Shown here: in pieces, positions 23,614 to 32,110 of the stretch
Numbering within the stretch: the stretch's first letter is position 1
How the letters are laid out: the number at the start of each line of letters is the position of its first letter
From: Metabacillus sp. FJAT-52054
GTDB taxonomy: Bacteria; Bacillota; Bacilli; Bacillales; Bacillaceae
NCBI RefSeq assembly: GCF_037201815.1
Contig: NZ_CP147407.1
Span: 4,036,343-4,100,342, forward strand
Length of the DNA: 64,000 bases
Direction: 5' to 3'
The notes under the pieces: generated by a model
The model's database searches: none
What the model was told of the DNA's origin: nothing
The model's input: the letters and a program-made list of their open reading frames with translations, nothing else
Program-made: the position numbers and the translations under genes

Positions 23614-24408
23614 TTAAACGGCTGTTAACGGAGTTGGCTTTATCGGATCGGTATCATAAAGGCCGATTCCGTCGCCTAAAACGAAGCCTTTGCTTTCCAA
23701 TGTCTGCTGAACCGACATTCTCGCGAGATCCTTCATGTTGTTATCCTTGCTGAGATGGGCAAGATAGATTCGGGAAGTATGATCGCCAATGACGTCCGAC
23801 ATTGCTAGGGCGGCATCCTCGTTTGAGACGTGGCCGACGTCTGAGAGAATGCGGCGCTTAATGCTCCATGGGTAATGCCCCATCCGGAGCATGCTGACGT
23901 CATGGTTGCTTTCAAACACAAAGGAGTTGGCGTCCTTGATCATGCCTTTCATCCGGTCGCTGACGTAGCCTGTGTCCGTAATGAGGGCAAGCTTGCGCCC
24001 ATTATGATGAAAGACGTAAAACATCGGTTCGGCCGCGTCATGCGAGACGCCGAAGGACTGGATATCCAAGCCTCCGAATGTTTTGACTGTATCGGTTTCA
24101 AAATGGAATTTTTGCTCAGACGGAACTTCTCCAATCAGCTTTTCCATCGCATTCCATGTTTTGCCGTTCGCATAGACCGGCACCTTGTGCTTTCTTGCAG
24201 CAACCCCAAGGCCTTTAATGTGGTCGCTGTGTTCATGGGTAATAAAAATTCCGCTCAAATCGTCCATGCTTTTGCCAATCTGGCTCATGAGCAGGCCAAG
24301 CTGTTTATTGCTTAAGCCGGCATCCACCAAAAAAGATTGTCCGTCCGCTTCTACGTAAATGGCGTTCCCCGTACTCCCGCTCGCAAGTACGCTAAATTGC
24401 AAGCTCAT
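23614..24408 (-). CDS. walJ: Metallo-beta-lactamase-fold protein WalJ (YycJ)
   Basis: 264 residues. The metal motif is ITHEHSDHIKGL (about 57-68, HxHxDH), preceded by VLASGSTGNAIYVE and followed by SFGVSHDAAEPMFYV and LITDTGYVSDRM. YycJ is a conserved member of the walRK operon, an exonuclease-like phosphodiesterase linked to DNA replication and cell-wall coordination. The ATG at 24408 lies 8 nt after GGAG. Confidence 0.92.
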   Translation of the reverse strand: MSLQFSVLASGSTGNAIYVEADGQSFLVDAGLSNKQLGLLMSQIGKSMDDLSGIFITHEHSDHIKGLGVAARKHKVPVYANGKTWNAMEKLIGEVPSEQKFHFETDTVKTFGGLDIQSFGVSHDAAEPMFYVFHHNGRKLALITDTGYVSDRMKGMIKDANSFVFESNHDVSMLRMGHYPWSIKRRILSDVGHVSNEDAALAMSDVIGDHTSRIYLAHLSKDNNMKDLARMSVQQTLESKGFVLGDGIGLYDTDPIKPTPLTAV

Positions 24409-24429
24409 GTCTGTCACTCCAATTTTTAT

Positions 24430-25245
24430 CTATTTAGTCGCTTTCTCAGGTCTGACTATCTGCCCTTCAAACGCGCTCACAAAATAATGTTCTTTGCCGT
24501 TCACCTCTACATACCAGTATGGCTGCAGGGTTTGTTTATTTGATTCCGCCTGCTCCGTATAGTAGCCCAGCTCCATTTTGGTAATCTCGCTTTTATACTT
24601 CAGGTCGTTTTCATTATACATCTGTTCAATGGCTTCAATCGCTGTAATGGTATCTTCCTGCTGTTCCTGGACTTGGTCGGATTCCATTACGTACGTTTGT
24701 TCATAGCTGATAATTTCCCTTTTGTCATTCAAATGAAGGGTGACGGCCCCAATCGGCTGATCAGATCCTTGATAAATCGTCATCCCATTGATTCGCTGGA
24801 AATAGGTAATGGCCGCTTTTTCCTGATTGTAGGACCAGAACACATACTCACTCCCGAATTTTAATGAGGAGGAAACAAAGCTATCCGCTTTGGACAAATC
24901 ATCTTTTTCAATCTTGATCGGTTTTTTCAGCTTCATTTGCAGCAAGACCGATTCGGTTTCGCCAATCTGATCCTGGATATCGATCGCCGGCTCCTGATCC
25001 TTAAGAGCGGAGAGCTCTTCCTCCGTAAACTCATGCCGTTTAACGGCCAATAGCTTCAGCTCAGCGTTGTCCGGGGAAAGAGGCGGATATTTAATTTCTT
25101 CCGCCGCCAGCTGGTCTTGAATCGTCTCCTTCTGAATCGGATCATATTTGCTCGTCGTGAGCTTTTGAGAGTATTGCCAGGCAAGGAACAGGTCGAGAAT
25201 AAGAAAAGCGAAAATAAAGATGGTTTTCGTTTTACTCCAATCCAT
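24430..25245 (-). CDS. yycI: WalK regulatory protein YycI
   Basis: 271 residues: N-terminal membrane anchor (SKTKTIFIFAFLILDLFLAWQYSQ, residues 4-27) and an extracytoplasmic domain. With YycH it contacts the WalK transmembrane helices and inhibits the kinase in B. subtilis. The ATG at 25245 follows GAGGAGGCAG and overlaps the 3' end of yycH by 14 bp. Confidence 0.92.
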   Translation of the reverse strand: MDWSKTKTIFIFAFLILDLFLAWQYSQKLTTSKYDPIQKETIQDQLAAEEIKYPPLSPDNAELKLLAVKRHEFTEEELSALKDQEPAIDIQDQIGETESVLLQMKLKKPIKIEKDDLSKADSFVSSSLKFGSEYVFWSYNQEKAAITYFQRINGMTIYQGSDQPIGAVTLHLNDKREIISYEQTYVMESDQVQEQQEDTITAIEAIEQMYNENDLKYKSEITKMELGYYTEQAESNKQTLQPYWYVEVNGKEHYFVSAFEGQIVRPEKATK

Positions 25246-26584
25246 CCTGTCTGCCTCCTCCCAGTGTTTTTGGATCATCAATCACACGGTAATTCCCTGA
25301 TTTCGTCTCTGCATACCAAACGGGATTCACGATCACGTTCATATCTTCAGAGGACTGAAGCTCATAAGCAGGGAAGACCCTGACTACATTGTTGATGTTC
25401 ATTTCTCCTTTGCTTTCAGTCAGCATCGCAAGGATTTCTTTGCCGTCCGGAAGCAAAATAGGCTCCTGACTGGAGTGCCTTTTCGTGCGGTATCCGGGAC
25501 GCTCATAGCGGATGATTTCGGTACTGCCCCATTCTTGAAAAATATCCGTCCTGATGGATGGGGTTTCTTTACTGGGAAACACAGGCAGATTATTGATCAG
25601 CATCCTTAGAGTAATCTCCAAGTCCGGTGAATGACCGAAAAATACATAATCATCGGTCCAGCCGCCATGAGAGTTCAAATAATCCAGGCTTTGTTCCATG
25701 ACCTTTGATAAAGCCGGTTCAATGGTTTTATCCTTTTTTCCGCCAGCTGTGTAGGTGATTTGAGAGAAGCCGCTGTCCTTTTCAATGACCATCCTTCTCG
25801 AACCATCGGTATAGACACTGTCCGATTTATTGTAGCCGCGTGAAACGTAGGAAGGGTTATTATACAGGGCCTGTTTAAAGTCTTCATCATCAATATTGCT
25901 GAAGGTATAGGAGAACCGGTTAAACACGCGTTTTTTTTCAGGGAGCATTAACACGGCGTCCTTGTTGAATGAATTTGCGAAATAACGCGGATATCCTTCT
26001 TCTTCAGCATTGCTGAAATATTGCCCCTGAAGCTGGGTTACCACGTCATGCTTCATTTTCACTTCATAAACGAGCTTGCCTTGAGTGGAGACAAAATAAA
26101 CCGTTGGCGTTTTCACTCCGTCAAAAGGAATGATGATTCGGTCAAAGGCTTTGTTCACCGCTTCTTTTGTTTCCCAGTCTAAAATGCTTTGAAAGGTTTT
26201 AGAAGGGATTGTCTGGCTGAAAACCAGCTCGAGTTTTTTGCGGCCGTCCAGGCCATGGATAAACTGCAGAAACTCGGCCTCACTGTAGCGGGTTGAAAGA
26301 TCGCTCGCTTCTTCAAGCTTCCAGTCGGCCATGGCTTTCCAAATTTTATCGAGCTGTTTGTCCGCCCCGTAATGGGTATTTTTATTCTCATGGTAAAAGA
26401 CTTGCTGCGGCTTTACCACTTCGCTGAATTCGCGTTTGTCATCCGATAATTTTAGCGTTTCAAGATAGGTCATGCTTTCAATCGGGTCATAGGTCGGCTG
26501 AAACGTCCATATGCTCCATGTAAAAAACAGACTGACGATAATTAAAAAGCTTAAGACCAGGGTTTTCACTGTTTCCCGTTTCAT
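25232..26584 (-). CDS. yycH: WalK regulatory protein YycH
   Basis: 450 residues with one N-terminal membrane segment (VKTLVLSFLIIVSLFFTWSIWTF) and a large extracytoplasmic region. Partner of YycI in restraining WalK. The ATG overlaps the walK stop (ATGA), so translation is coupled. Length is normal for the family. Confidence 0.93.
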   Translation of the reverse strand: MKRETVKTLVLSFLIIVSLFFTWSIWTFQPTYDPIESMTYLETLKLSDDKREFSEVVKPQQVFYHENKNTHYGADKQLDKIWKAMADWKLEEASDLSTRYSEAEFLQFIHGLDGRKKLELVFSQTIPSKTFQSILDWETKEAVNKAFDRIIIPFDGVKTPTVYFVSTQGKLVYEVKMKHDVVTQLQGQYFSNAEEEGYPRYFANSFNKDAVLMLPEKKRVFNRFSYTFSNIDDEDFKQALYNNPSYVSRGYNKSDSVYTDGSRRMVIEKDSGFSQITYTAGGKKDKTIEPALSKVMEQSLDYLNSHGGWTDDYVFFGHSPDLEITLRMLINNLPVFPSKETPSIRTDIFQEWGSTEIIRYERPGYRTKRHSSQEPILLPDGKEILAMLTESKGEMNINNVVRVFPAYELQSSEDMNVIVNPVWYAETKSGNYRVIDDPKTLGGGRQDGLE

Positions 26585-28410
26585 TCCCAATCATCCTCTT
26601 GATTCGGATCGTACGGGAGTGTAAAAAACACAGTTGTCCCCCGTCCTTCCTTACTTTCTGCCCAAATTTCACCAGAGTGCGCCTGGACCATTTCTTTTGC
26701 AATCGCAAGGCCAAGCCCCGTTCCGCCAAGTTTCCGGGTTCTCGCTTTATCCACACGGTAAAAACGCTCGAAGATTTTTTTCACACTGTCTTTCGGAATT
26801 CCTACACCCTCATCCTTTACGCTGATGAGAAGCTCTTCCTCTAGGACCTTGATTCTAAAGGTGATTTTTCCGCCCTCAGGAGAATATTTCATCGCATTGG
26901 AGATGATGTTATCAAGGACTTGGGTAATCTTATCTGTATCAATGTCCACGTAAAGCTCTTCATTCGGTATATCGCGTTTGAATGTCACTTTTTGTGATTT
27001 CGTCATTTCAAACCGGTCTATGATTTTATTAAAAAACACCGTAAAGTTGATCCAGTCCGGTTTTATCCGGTAATCGCGGCTGTCCATCTTCGACAAATTC
27101 AGCAGATCATTGACTAACCGGATCATCCGCTCTGTTTCTGTCTGGGTCACATTCAAAAACTGGGGAGCAATTTCTTTATCCTCCCAGGCTCCTTCTGCCA
27201 AAGCATCCAGATAGCTGCGCATCGTCGTAAGCGGCGTGCGGAGTTCGTGTGAAACGTTCGCTACAAATTCTCTCCGCTCCTCATCGATCTTCTCCTGCTC
27301 GGTTACATCGTAAATAATCGCAATCAAGCCTTCAATAAATCCGCCATGCTCTTTTACAATGACAGAAAAATTGACTCGGAGAATAAGAGGTTTATCGTCA
27401 GAGCTAAAGTCAAGAAGGAGTGGCTCCTGCGATTCAATCAGCTGATCGAACTGGACTTCTTCCTCGATTTCCAGCAGCGAAGTGATTTTCATCGAAAGGG
27501 CTGTTTCATGTGAAACATTCAGCAGCTGTGCAGCCGGTTCATTGACTAGAATAACTTCGCCTTTGCGGTTGGTGGCAACGACGCCGTCCGTCATATTGGC
27601 GATGACTGATGCAAGCTTTTTCCGTTCCCCTTCTGTCTGGGAATGAGCTTCTTCAAGCTCCTCCGTCAGATGGTTAAAGCTTAAGGCAAGCTGACCGATC
27701 TCATCATTTCCATAGATCCGCACCTTGCGGCCAAAGTTTCCTTTTGCAAGCTCGAGGGCCTGTTTTCTCATATCAGAAAGAGGCCTTGTGATCGTCCTTG
27801 CGAGAAAAATCCCTACAAGAGCTGTAATAAGGAGAGAAAGTAAAGTACCAACAGCCAAAATGCTGTTAATATTCCTCATTTGCGTGAAAATCTCTTCCAT
27901 AGAGGCTTCTATGTAAACAACCCCGATGATTTCTCCATCACTCTTCTTTATGGGCGTAGCATAGATTCGGATTCGTTTCTGGGTTTTAGGATCGAATACA
28001 TCTTTAGGAGTTTGCAGCTCGGTTGAAAGGGCTCGGCTAATCATGATGTCGGTAATTTTCTTCCCGACTAAATCAGTGTCGGAGGTAGAGGTGGCTAGAA
28101 CTCTTAAGTTGCGGTCAATGACGCGAACCTCTTCAATATCACCCGTCGTATAATCGCTTAATACATCTGCTAAGTCGTCCTCGAGTGAATCCGTCTCTTC
28201 TTTTGTACGGTCTTTATCGAATTCAACTCCAAGACTGTAGTTCAGCAAGTTGATTTGTTTATTAATGGAAATATTGAAGTTGGACTTCAGTGATTCTTCC
28301 ATTTGCTTAACAAAGTACACCCCGATAATTTGCATCGCCAAAATAATCAGCAGTACAAATATCAGGGCAAATTTAAAATGGATGGAGCGAAAAAAGCCTA
28401 TTTTATTCAT
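26581..28410 (-). CDS. walK: Essential cell-wall sensor histidine kinase WalK
   Basis: 609 residues: TM1 (about 12-33), extracytoplasmic Cache/PAS-like domain (about 35-180), TM2 (about 184-205), HAMP (206-258), PAS (about 265-370), HisKA with VANVSHELRTPLTTMRSYLDAL (phospho-His), HATPase with NIISNAMKYSP, VKDEGVGIPKD and GTGLGLAIAKEM. It phosphorylates WalR to control autolysins and peptidoglycan turnover in response to wall state. Follows walR by 5 bp. A parS-like site is embedded at 27502. Confidence 0.97.
   Translation of the reverse strand: MNKIGFFRSIHFKFALIFVLLIILAMQIIGVYFVKQMEESLKSNFNISINKQINLLNYSLGVEFDKDRTKEETDSLEDDLADVLSDYTTGDIEEVRVIDRNLRVLATSTSDTDLVGKKITDIMISRALSTELQTPKDVFDPKTQKRIRIYATPIKKSDGEIIGVVYIEASMEEIFTQMRNINSILAVGTLLSLLITALVGIFLARTITRPLSDMRKQALELAKGNFGRKVRIYGNDEIGQLALSFNHLTEELEEAHSQTEGERKKLASVIANMTDGVVATNRKGEVILVNEPAAQLLNVSHETALSMKITSLLEIEEEVQFDQLIESQEPLLLDFSSDDKPLILRVNFSVIVKEHGGFIEGLIAIIYDVTEQEKIDEERREFVANVSHELRTPLTTMRSYLDALAEGAWEDKEIAPQFLNVTQTETERMIRLVNDLLNLSKMDSRDYRIKPDWINFTVFFNKIIDRFEMTKSQKVTFKRDIPNEELYVDIDTDKITQVLDNIISNAMKYSPEGGKITFRIKVLEEELLISVKDEGVGIPKDSVKKIFERFYRVDKARTRKLGGTGLGLAIAKEMVQAHSGEIWAESKEGRGTTVFFTLPYDPNQEDDWE
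27502..27517. other. parS: parS-like Spo0J binding site inside walK
   Basis: TGTTTCATGTGAAACA differs from the consensus TGTTNCACGTGAAACA at one central position (T for C in the ACGT core). Probably a weaker Spo0J site. Confidence 0.6.
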
Positions 28411-28415
28411 TCAGA

Positions 28416-29129
28416 CTACTCCTGTTCAGGATTTCGCAAATAATACCCCACGCCTCTTCTGGTCACGATCCAGTTCGGGTGGCTTGGGTTGTCTTCAATC
28501 TTTTCGCGCAAACGGCGAACGGTCACATCAACGGTACGGACATCTCCAAAATAATCATAGCCCCATACGGTTTGAAGCAAATGCTCACGCGTCATAACCT
28601 GTCCAATGTGCTTAGCCAGGTAATGCAGCAGTTCAAACTCACGGTGGGTCAATTCAATTGTTTCGCCGCGCTTCGTTACCACATACGCATCGGGATGAAT
28701 AACGAGCGAACCTACGCCGATTTCATTCGTTTCACCCGCCGTGTCTTCAGTCGTTCCAACGGTATGCTGTCTGCGAAGATTGGCTTTTACCCTTGCCAAA
28801 AGCTCACGCGTGCTGAAAGGCTTCGTAACATAGTCATCTGCGCCTAATTCAAGGCCGAGGACCTTATCAATCTCCGAATCCTTCGCTGTCAGCATAATAA
28901 TCGGCATATCGTATTTCTTCCGCACTTCACGGCACACTTCCATTCCGTCCCTGCTCGGAAGCATGATATCGAGAAGAATGAGATCAGGCTGGAATTCCTC
29001 AACCTGCTGCAGAGCATCGTTTCCATCATAGGAGCAATGGACATCGTATCCTTCTTTTTTCAGGTTAAATTCAAGTATATCTGCAATCGGCTTTTCATCG
29101 TCCACGACTAATATTCTTCGGTTATCCAT
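28416..29129 (-). CDS. walR: Essential response regulator WalR
   Basis: 237 residues: receiver domain (ILVVDDEKPIAD, phospho-acceptor Asp in DLILLDIMLPSRDG, Lys in DYVTKPFS) and OmpR/PhoB-type winged helix (about 135-232, LTHREFELLHYLAKH, VDVTVRRLREKIEDNP). Regulates autolysin and wall-metabolism genes. The ATG at 29129 follows AAAGGGG. First gene of the walR-walK-yycH-yycI-walJ-htrC operon; a likely -10 TATAAT lies on the minus strand at 29202-29207. Confidence 0.97.
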   Translation of the reverse strand: MDNRRILVVDDEKPIADILEFNLKKEGYDVHCSYDGNDALQQVEEFQPDLILLDIMLPSRDGMEVCREVRKKYDMPIIMLTAKDSEIDKVLGLELGADDYVTKPFSTRELLARVKANLRRQHTVGTTEDTAGETNEIGVGSLVIHPDAYVVTKRGETIELTHREFELLHYLAKHIGQVMTREHLLQTVWGYDYFGDVRTVDVTVRRLREKIEDNPSHPNWIVTRRGVGYYLRNPEQE

Positions 29130-29261
29130 TATTGATCGCCCCTTTTGGCCAAGGTTTCCCATTTTATATAAAGTCACTTTTTTATAGTTCTAAACAGACT
29201 AATTATACCGATAGTATGTCCTTATTTCCACCTTCTGCATGAATTCTGTCAGAAAACAAAA

Positions 29262-29300
29262 GAAGCTGACCTTATTGATGCACCTTAAGGTCAGCTTTCC
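29262..29300 (-). terminator. Terminator of the M23 peptidase gene
   Basis: AAGCTGACCTT, 12-nt loop, AAGGTCAGCTT, followed on the minus strand by CTTTTGTTTTC. Confidence 0.75.
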
Positions 29301-29302
29301 TC

Positions 29303-30724
29303 TTATTGCTTTACATAATCAAGCGGATTTTCTAAATTTCCGTTTTTATATACTTCAAAATGAAGATGCATGCCAGTGGAGCGTCCTGTTGAACCCATTA
29401 CCCCGATTTGCGATCCCTTTTGGACCGTATCGCCTTCAGAAACCGTAATGGAGTTGAGGTGGGCATATACTGTCTTCATGCCGTTCTGATGATCAATTTC
29501 AATTTTGTTGCCGTATGCCCCGCTTTTTCCAGCGAAAACAACTTTCCCATTATCGGCAGCTTTAATCGTCTTATCCTGCACGCCGGAAATGTCGATCCCT
29601 TTATGGGCACGGCCCCAGCGCTGTCCCTGCTTGCTCGTAATCTGGCCGCCAACAGCAGGCCAGCTCAGTGATCCATCGCCTTTCGACGTTTCCTTCGTCC
29701 CTACTTGAACAACCTGCTTAACCGGGTCTTTACGCTTTTCCTCTTTAGCCGTCGTTCTTGTTACCGTATCGCCATTTACCTTCGTATAGACGTACTCACG
29801 AAGGGCCTGTCCCGTTTCCCCTTTTTGAGAAATGCTCTCTTCTCCCTTTGGAAGATCGCCATTTTCCTGTTTCTCCTCTTCAAAAGGAATATCCTCCACC
29901 TTTGAAGATTCCTCTGTCACTTTTACTTCCATAAAAGGCTTAGGAACGACAACCATCAATGTATCTTCTGGCTTGATTGAAGTCCGGGGATCCATATTCC
30001 CGTTCAGCCTCAGCAGTTCGTCAACAGAAAGACTGAAATCCTGTGCAATCGTCTCCAGGGTATCGCCATTTTTCACGCTGTACAGGGACTCTCCCTTTGT
30101 TCCTTTCTGCAAAGCTTCAAGCCCTTGTCCGGTGTTGCGGATATCTTCAGGCTTCACCTTTTGCTCCTTAATTTCCGGGGCAGCCGAATACGTAATATCC
30201 GTAATTCGCGATTCTCCCTCTTTTATCGGCTCAAAAGGCTTGCCGCTTCTTTTATGCTCCTCAAACGCAGCGAGCTGGTCCGCCGGCATAAACTGATGAA
30301 GATAATCTCTCAGCGTTTTTTCCGCCTCTTCTTTAGAATTAAAGGAAACCGCCGTTTTACCGCCAATTACAATAGAATAGGCCTTAGCCGCTAGGTCAAG
30401 CTCATTCACGAGGTTCTGCTTAGCGCCTTCATTATCCGCTAATGGCTGAAACATCTGCTCAGGGACAATTTCCATATCCTCCACCGTCAGATTCAGACCC
30501 TTCTGATCATATTGACCGCCGGCACGCTTCACAATCTCCGCTTCCGCATCCTTTAAAACATCCTGATTATCGATGGTGCCAAGCTTCTTCCCATCTATGT
30601 ATATATGATAAACCGTTGCTACCTGATCCTCCGCAGAAGCCGTTTGGCTTCCAAGCATGACTGTCGAAGTAATAATACCGCATGCAAGCGCATACTTAAA
30701 TTTCGATTTATGTGGCTGGTTCAT
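29303..30724 (-). CDS. Secreted LysM-G5-M23 peptidoglycan endopeptidase
   Basis: 473 residues. Signal peptide cleaved near QTASA-EDQ (residue 32). LysM domain about 213-260 (YSVKNGDTLETIAQDFSLSVDELLRLN), G5-like domain about 265-340, M23 peptidase about 350-470 with RAHKGIDIS (zinc His/Asp) and MHLHFEV (HxH). It should cut peptide cross-links in the wall. Directly upstream of walR and in the same direction but with its own terminator. WalR controls such hydrolases in other Bacilli, although I found no clear WalR box here. Confidence 0.9.
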   Translation of the reverse strand: MNQPHKSKFKYALACGIITSTVMLGSQTASAEDQVATVYHIYIDGKKLGTIDNQDVLKDAEAEIVKRAGGQYDQKGLNLTVEDMEIVPEQMFQPLADNEGAKQNLVNELDLAAKAYSIVIGGKTAVSFNSKEEAEKTLRDYLHQFMPADQLAAFEEHKRSGKPFEPIKEGESRITDITYSAAPEIKEQKVKPEDIRNTGQGLEALQKGTKGESLYSVKNGDTLETIAQDFSLSVDELLRLNGNMDPRTSIKPEDTLMVVVPKPFMEVKVTEESSKVEDIPFEEEKQENGDLPKGEESISQKGETGQALREYVYTKVNGDTVTRTTAKEEKRKDPVKQVVQVGTKETSKGDGSLSWPAVGGQITSKQGQRWGRAHKGIDISGVQDKTIKAADNGKVVFAGKSGAYGNKIEIDHQNGMKTVYAHLNSITVSEGDTVQKGSQIGVMGSTGRSTGMHLHFEVYKNGNLENPLDYVKQ

Positions 30725-30792
30725 AGTCGTTGTCCCCCTGAAAACAATTCATTGCTGCTCAATAGGTTATGATTTACACCCCATCAAGCAGG

Positions 30793-30826
30793 GAAAAAAA
30801 CGCGCCTCAAAAAGGCACCCGTTTAA
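30793..30826 (-). terminator. Terminator-like stem in the leader of the M23 gene
   Basis: Minus-strand AAACGGGTGCC, 7-nt loop, GGCGCGTTTTTTT, about 70 bp before the start codon. Could be an attenuator or the end of a small upstream transcript. No known riboswitch motif recognised upstream. Confidence 0.45.
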
Positions 30827-31001
30827 GATAGCACAAACTTACTAAAACTCGCCCAATTTGCTTCCAATTGTTAAGGGATTGTGGTCAATTTGTTATAAAT
30901 GGGTGGGTTTTTGTAATAATCAGGGTATTATTTAACAGGTTTACCAGTGGGTCAAATAGCATTTGGAGTGGAAAGGAGGGAGGAAGAGATGGAAAAATAA
31001 T

Positions 31002-31034
31002 AAAAAAGACACATTCCACCGGGAACATGTCTTT
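31002..31034 (-). terminator. Terminator of the tRNA operon
   Basis: Minus-strand AAAGACATGTTC, loop, GAATGTGTCTTTTTT, directly after tRNA-Phe. Confidence 0.85.
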
Positions 31035-31037
31035 GGA

Positions 31038-31110
31038 TGGCTTGGGACGGAATCGAACCGCCGACACATGGATTTTCAGTCCATTGCTCTACCGACTGAG
31101 CTACCAAGCC
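31038..31110 (-). tRNA. trnF: tRNA-Phe (GAA)
   Basis: 73 nt, acceptor GGCTTGG/CCAAGCC, D-arm AGCTCAGTCGGTAGAGC, anticodon loop CTGAAAA, T-arm GGCGGTTCGATTCCGTC. CCA is not encoded. Last gene of a Lys-Glu-Asp-Phe cluster. Confidence 0.95.
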
Positions 31111-31232
31111 ATTATATAATTTTCGTCAGAGCCATTGGATATCACTTGCACAATCGCACAAATCTCAGAAAGCTTATTCAAGCAGCAGCTCCATTTGTGC
31201 GCTGAAGCATTGCTTTGCAGCTTATTCGGGCG

Positions 31233-31258
31233 TGCTCTACCGACTGAGCTACCAAGCC
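31233..31258 (-). pseudogene. 5' fragment of tRNA-Phe
   Basis: 26 nt (GGCTTGGTAGCTCAGTCGGT plus AGAGCA) identical to the first 26 nt of the tRNA-Phe 120 bp away, then unrelated sequence. Acceptor 5' strand and D-arm only; not a functional tRNA. Confidence 0.85.
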
Positions 31259-31306
31259 ACATTTTATTAAGTTAGTACGCCACTAAATATGTATGAAGAA
31301 ACAAAA

Positions 31307-31383
31307 TGGCGGTCCGGACGGGACTCGAACCCGCGACCTCCTGCGTGACAGGCAGGCATTCTAACCAACTGAACTACCGGACC
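31307..31383 (-). tRNA. trnD: tRNA-Asp (GTC)
   Basis: 77 nt including an encoded CCA. Acceptor GGTCCGG/CCGGACC, anticodon loop CTGTCAC, T-arm CGCGGGTTCGAGTCCCG. Confidence 0.95.
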
Positions 31384-31400
31384 AAAAGGGGTTATATAAA

Positions 31401-31475
31401 TGGTGACCCGTACGGGATTCGAACCCGTGTTACCGCCGTGAAAGGGCGGTGTCTTAACCGCTTGACCAACGGGCC
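31401..31475 (-). tRNA. trnE: tRNA-Glu (TTC)
   Basis: 75 nt including an encoded CCA. Anticodon loop CTTTCAC, T-arm CACGGGTTCGAATCCCGT. Confidence 0.95.
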
Positions 31476-31487
31476 AATATTTAGAGA

Positions 31488-31560
31488 TGAGCCATGAAGG
31501 ACTCGAACCTTCGACCCTCTGATTAAAAGTCAGATGCTCTACCGACTGAGCTAATGGCTC
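31488..31560 (-). tRNA. trnK: tRNA-Lys (TTT)
   Basis: 73 nt without encoded CCA. Acceptor GAGCCAT/ATGGCTC, anticodon loop CTTTTAA. First gene of the cluster. Confidence 0.95.
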
Positions 31561-31822
31561 CCTTTTTAAACCTTGCTGCCACTTTAAACTCAGTATCAGA
31601 GCGCCTCAGCGACGTTTTTAATAATAGCATAGATTAATAGAAAGAAACAATAGTTTTTTTACAAAAATGACAAAATACTTTTTGAATCCCATATATCTTT
31701 CTTGCACGCATGATTTATTATGCTGTTTGATAGTCGGGATGTCTACTTCTTTTTAAAAGAATACAGTTATTTTACGTAGTAGATTATCTTTGGAATATCG
31801 AAGAATAGCCATTTATCTTTTT

Positions 31823-32014
31823 ATCGGACATTCAACCTTTTATCGGACGCTTGTCATCTTATATCGGACACTCACCCCAGGATATCGGACAGTTTCTCTC
31901 CCTTATAGGACACTCCGCTGCTTTTATCGGACTTTCAATCTTTTATCGGACTCTCCTCACCTTATATCGGACACTCGCCCCGGTATATCGGGCCGTTTTC
32001 CTCATTTATCGGAC
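31823..32014. repeat. Ten-unit tandem repeat with core ATCGGAC, 19-21 bp period
   Basis: Cores begin at 31823, 31842, 31863, 31884, 31905, 31926, 31945, 31966, 31987 and 32008. Eight are exact ATCGGAC, two are ATAGGAC and ATCGGGC. Spacers are variable and pyrimidine-rich. Located after the purA terminator and before the tRNA cluster (31561-31822 otherwise holds no gene). Confidence 0.85.
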
Positions 32015-32066
32015 TCTCCGCCGCACGTACAAAGTAAAAACCGAACAGCACTAACCTCTACTATAT

Positions 32067-32103
32067 TAAAAAAGAGAAGCCAGCTAACTGGCTCCCCTTT
32101 TTT
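32067..32103. terminator. purA terminator
   Basis: AAAAAAGAGAAGCCAG, short loop, CTGGCTCCCCTTTTTT; symmetrical enough to work both ways. Confidence 0.85.
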
Positions 32104-32110
32104 AAATCTA

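Noticed and set aside
30725..30960. WalR binding sites or a c-di-AMP riboswitch before the M23 gene
   Set aside because: I could not find two TGTWAH hexamers 5 bp apart or the conserved ydaO-type core; only the terminator-like stem is supported.
31233..31258. Functional fifth tRNA gene
   Set aside because: Only the acceptor 5' strand and D-arm are present; no anticodon or T-arm follows.
31823..32014. CRISPR array
   Set aside because: Repeat cores are only 7-9 bp, spacers about 12 bp, and no cas genes are nearby; the period fits a phased protein-binding or tandem repeat instead.
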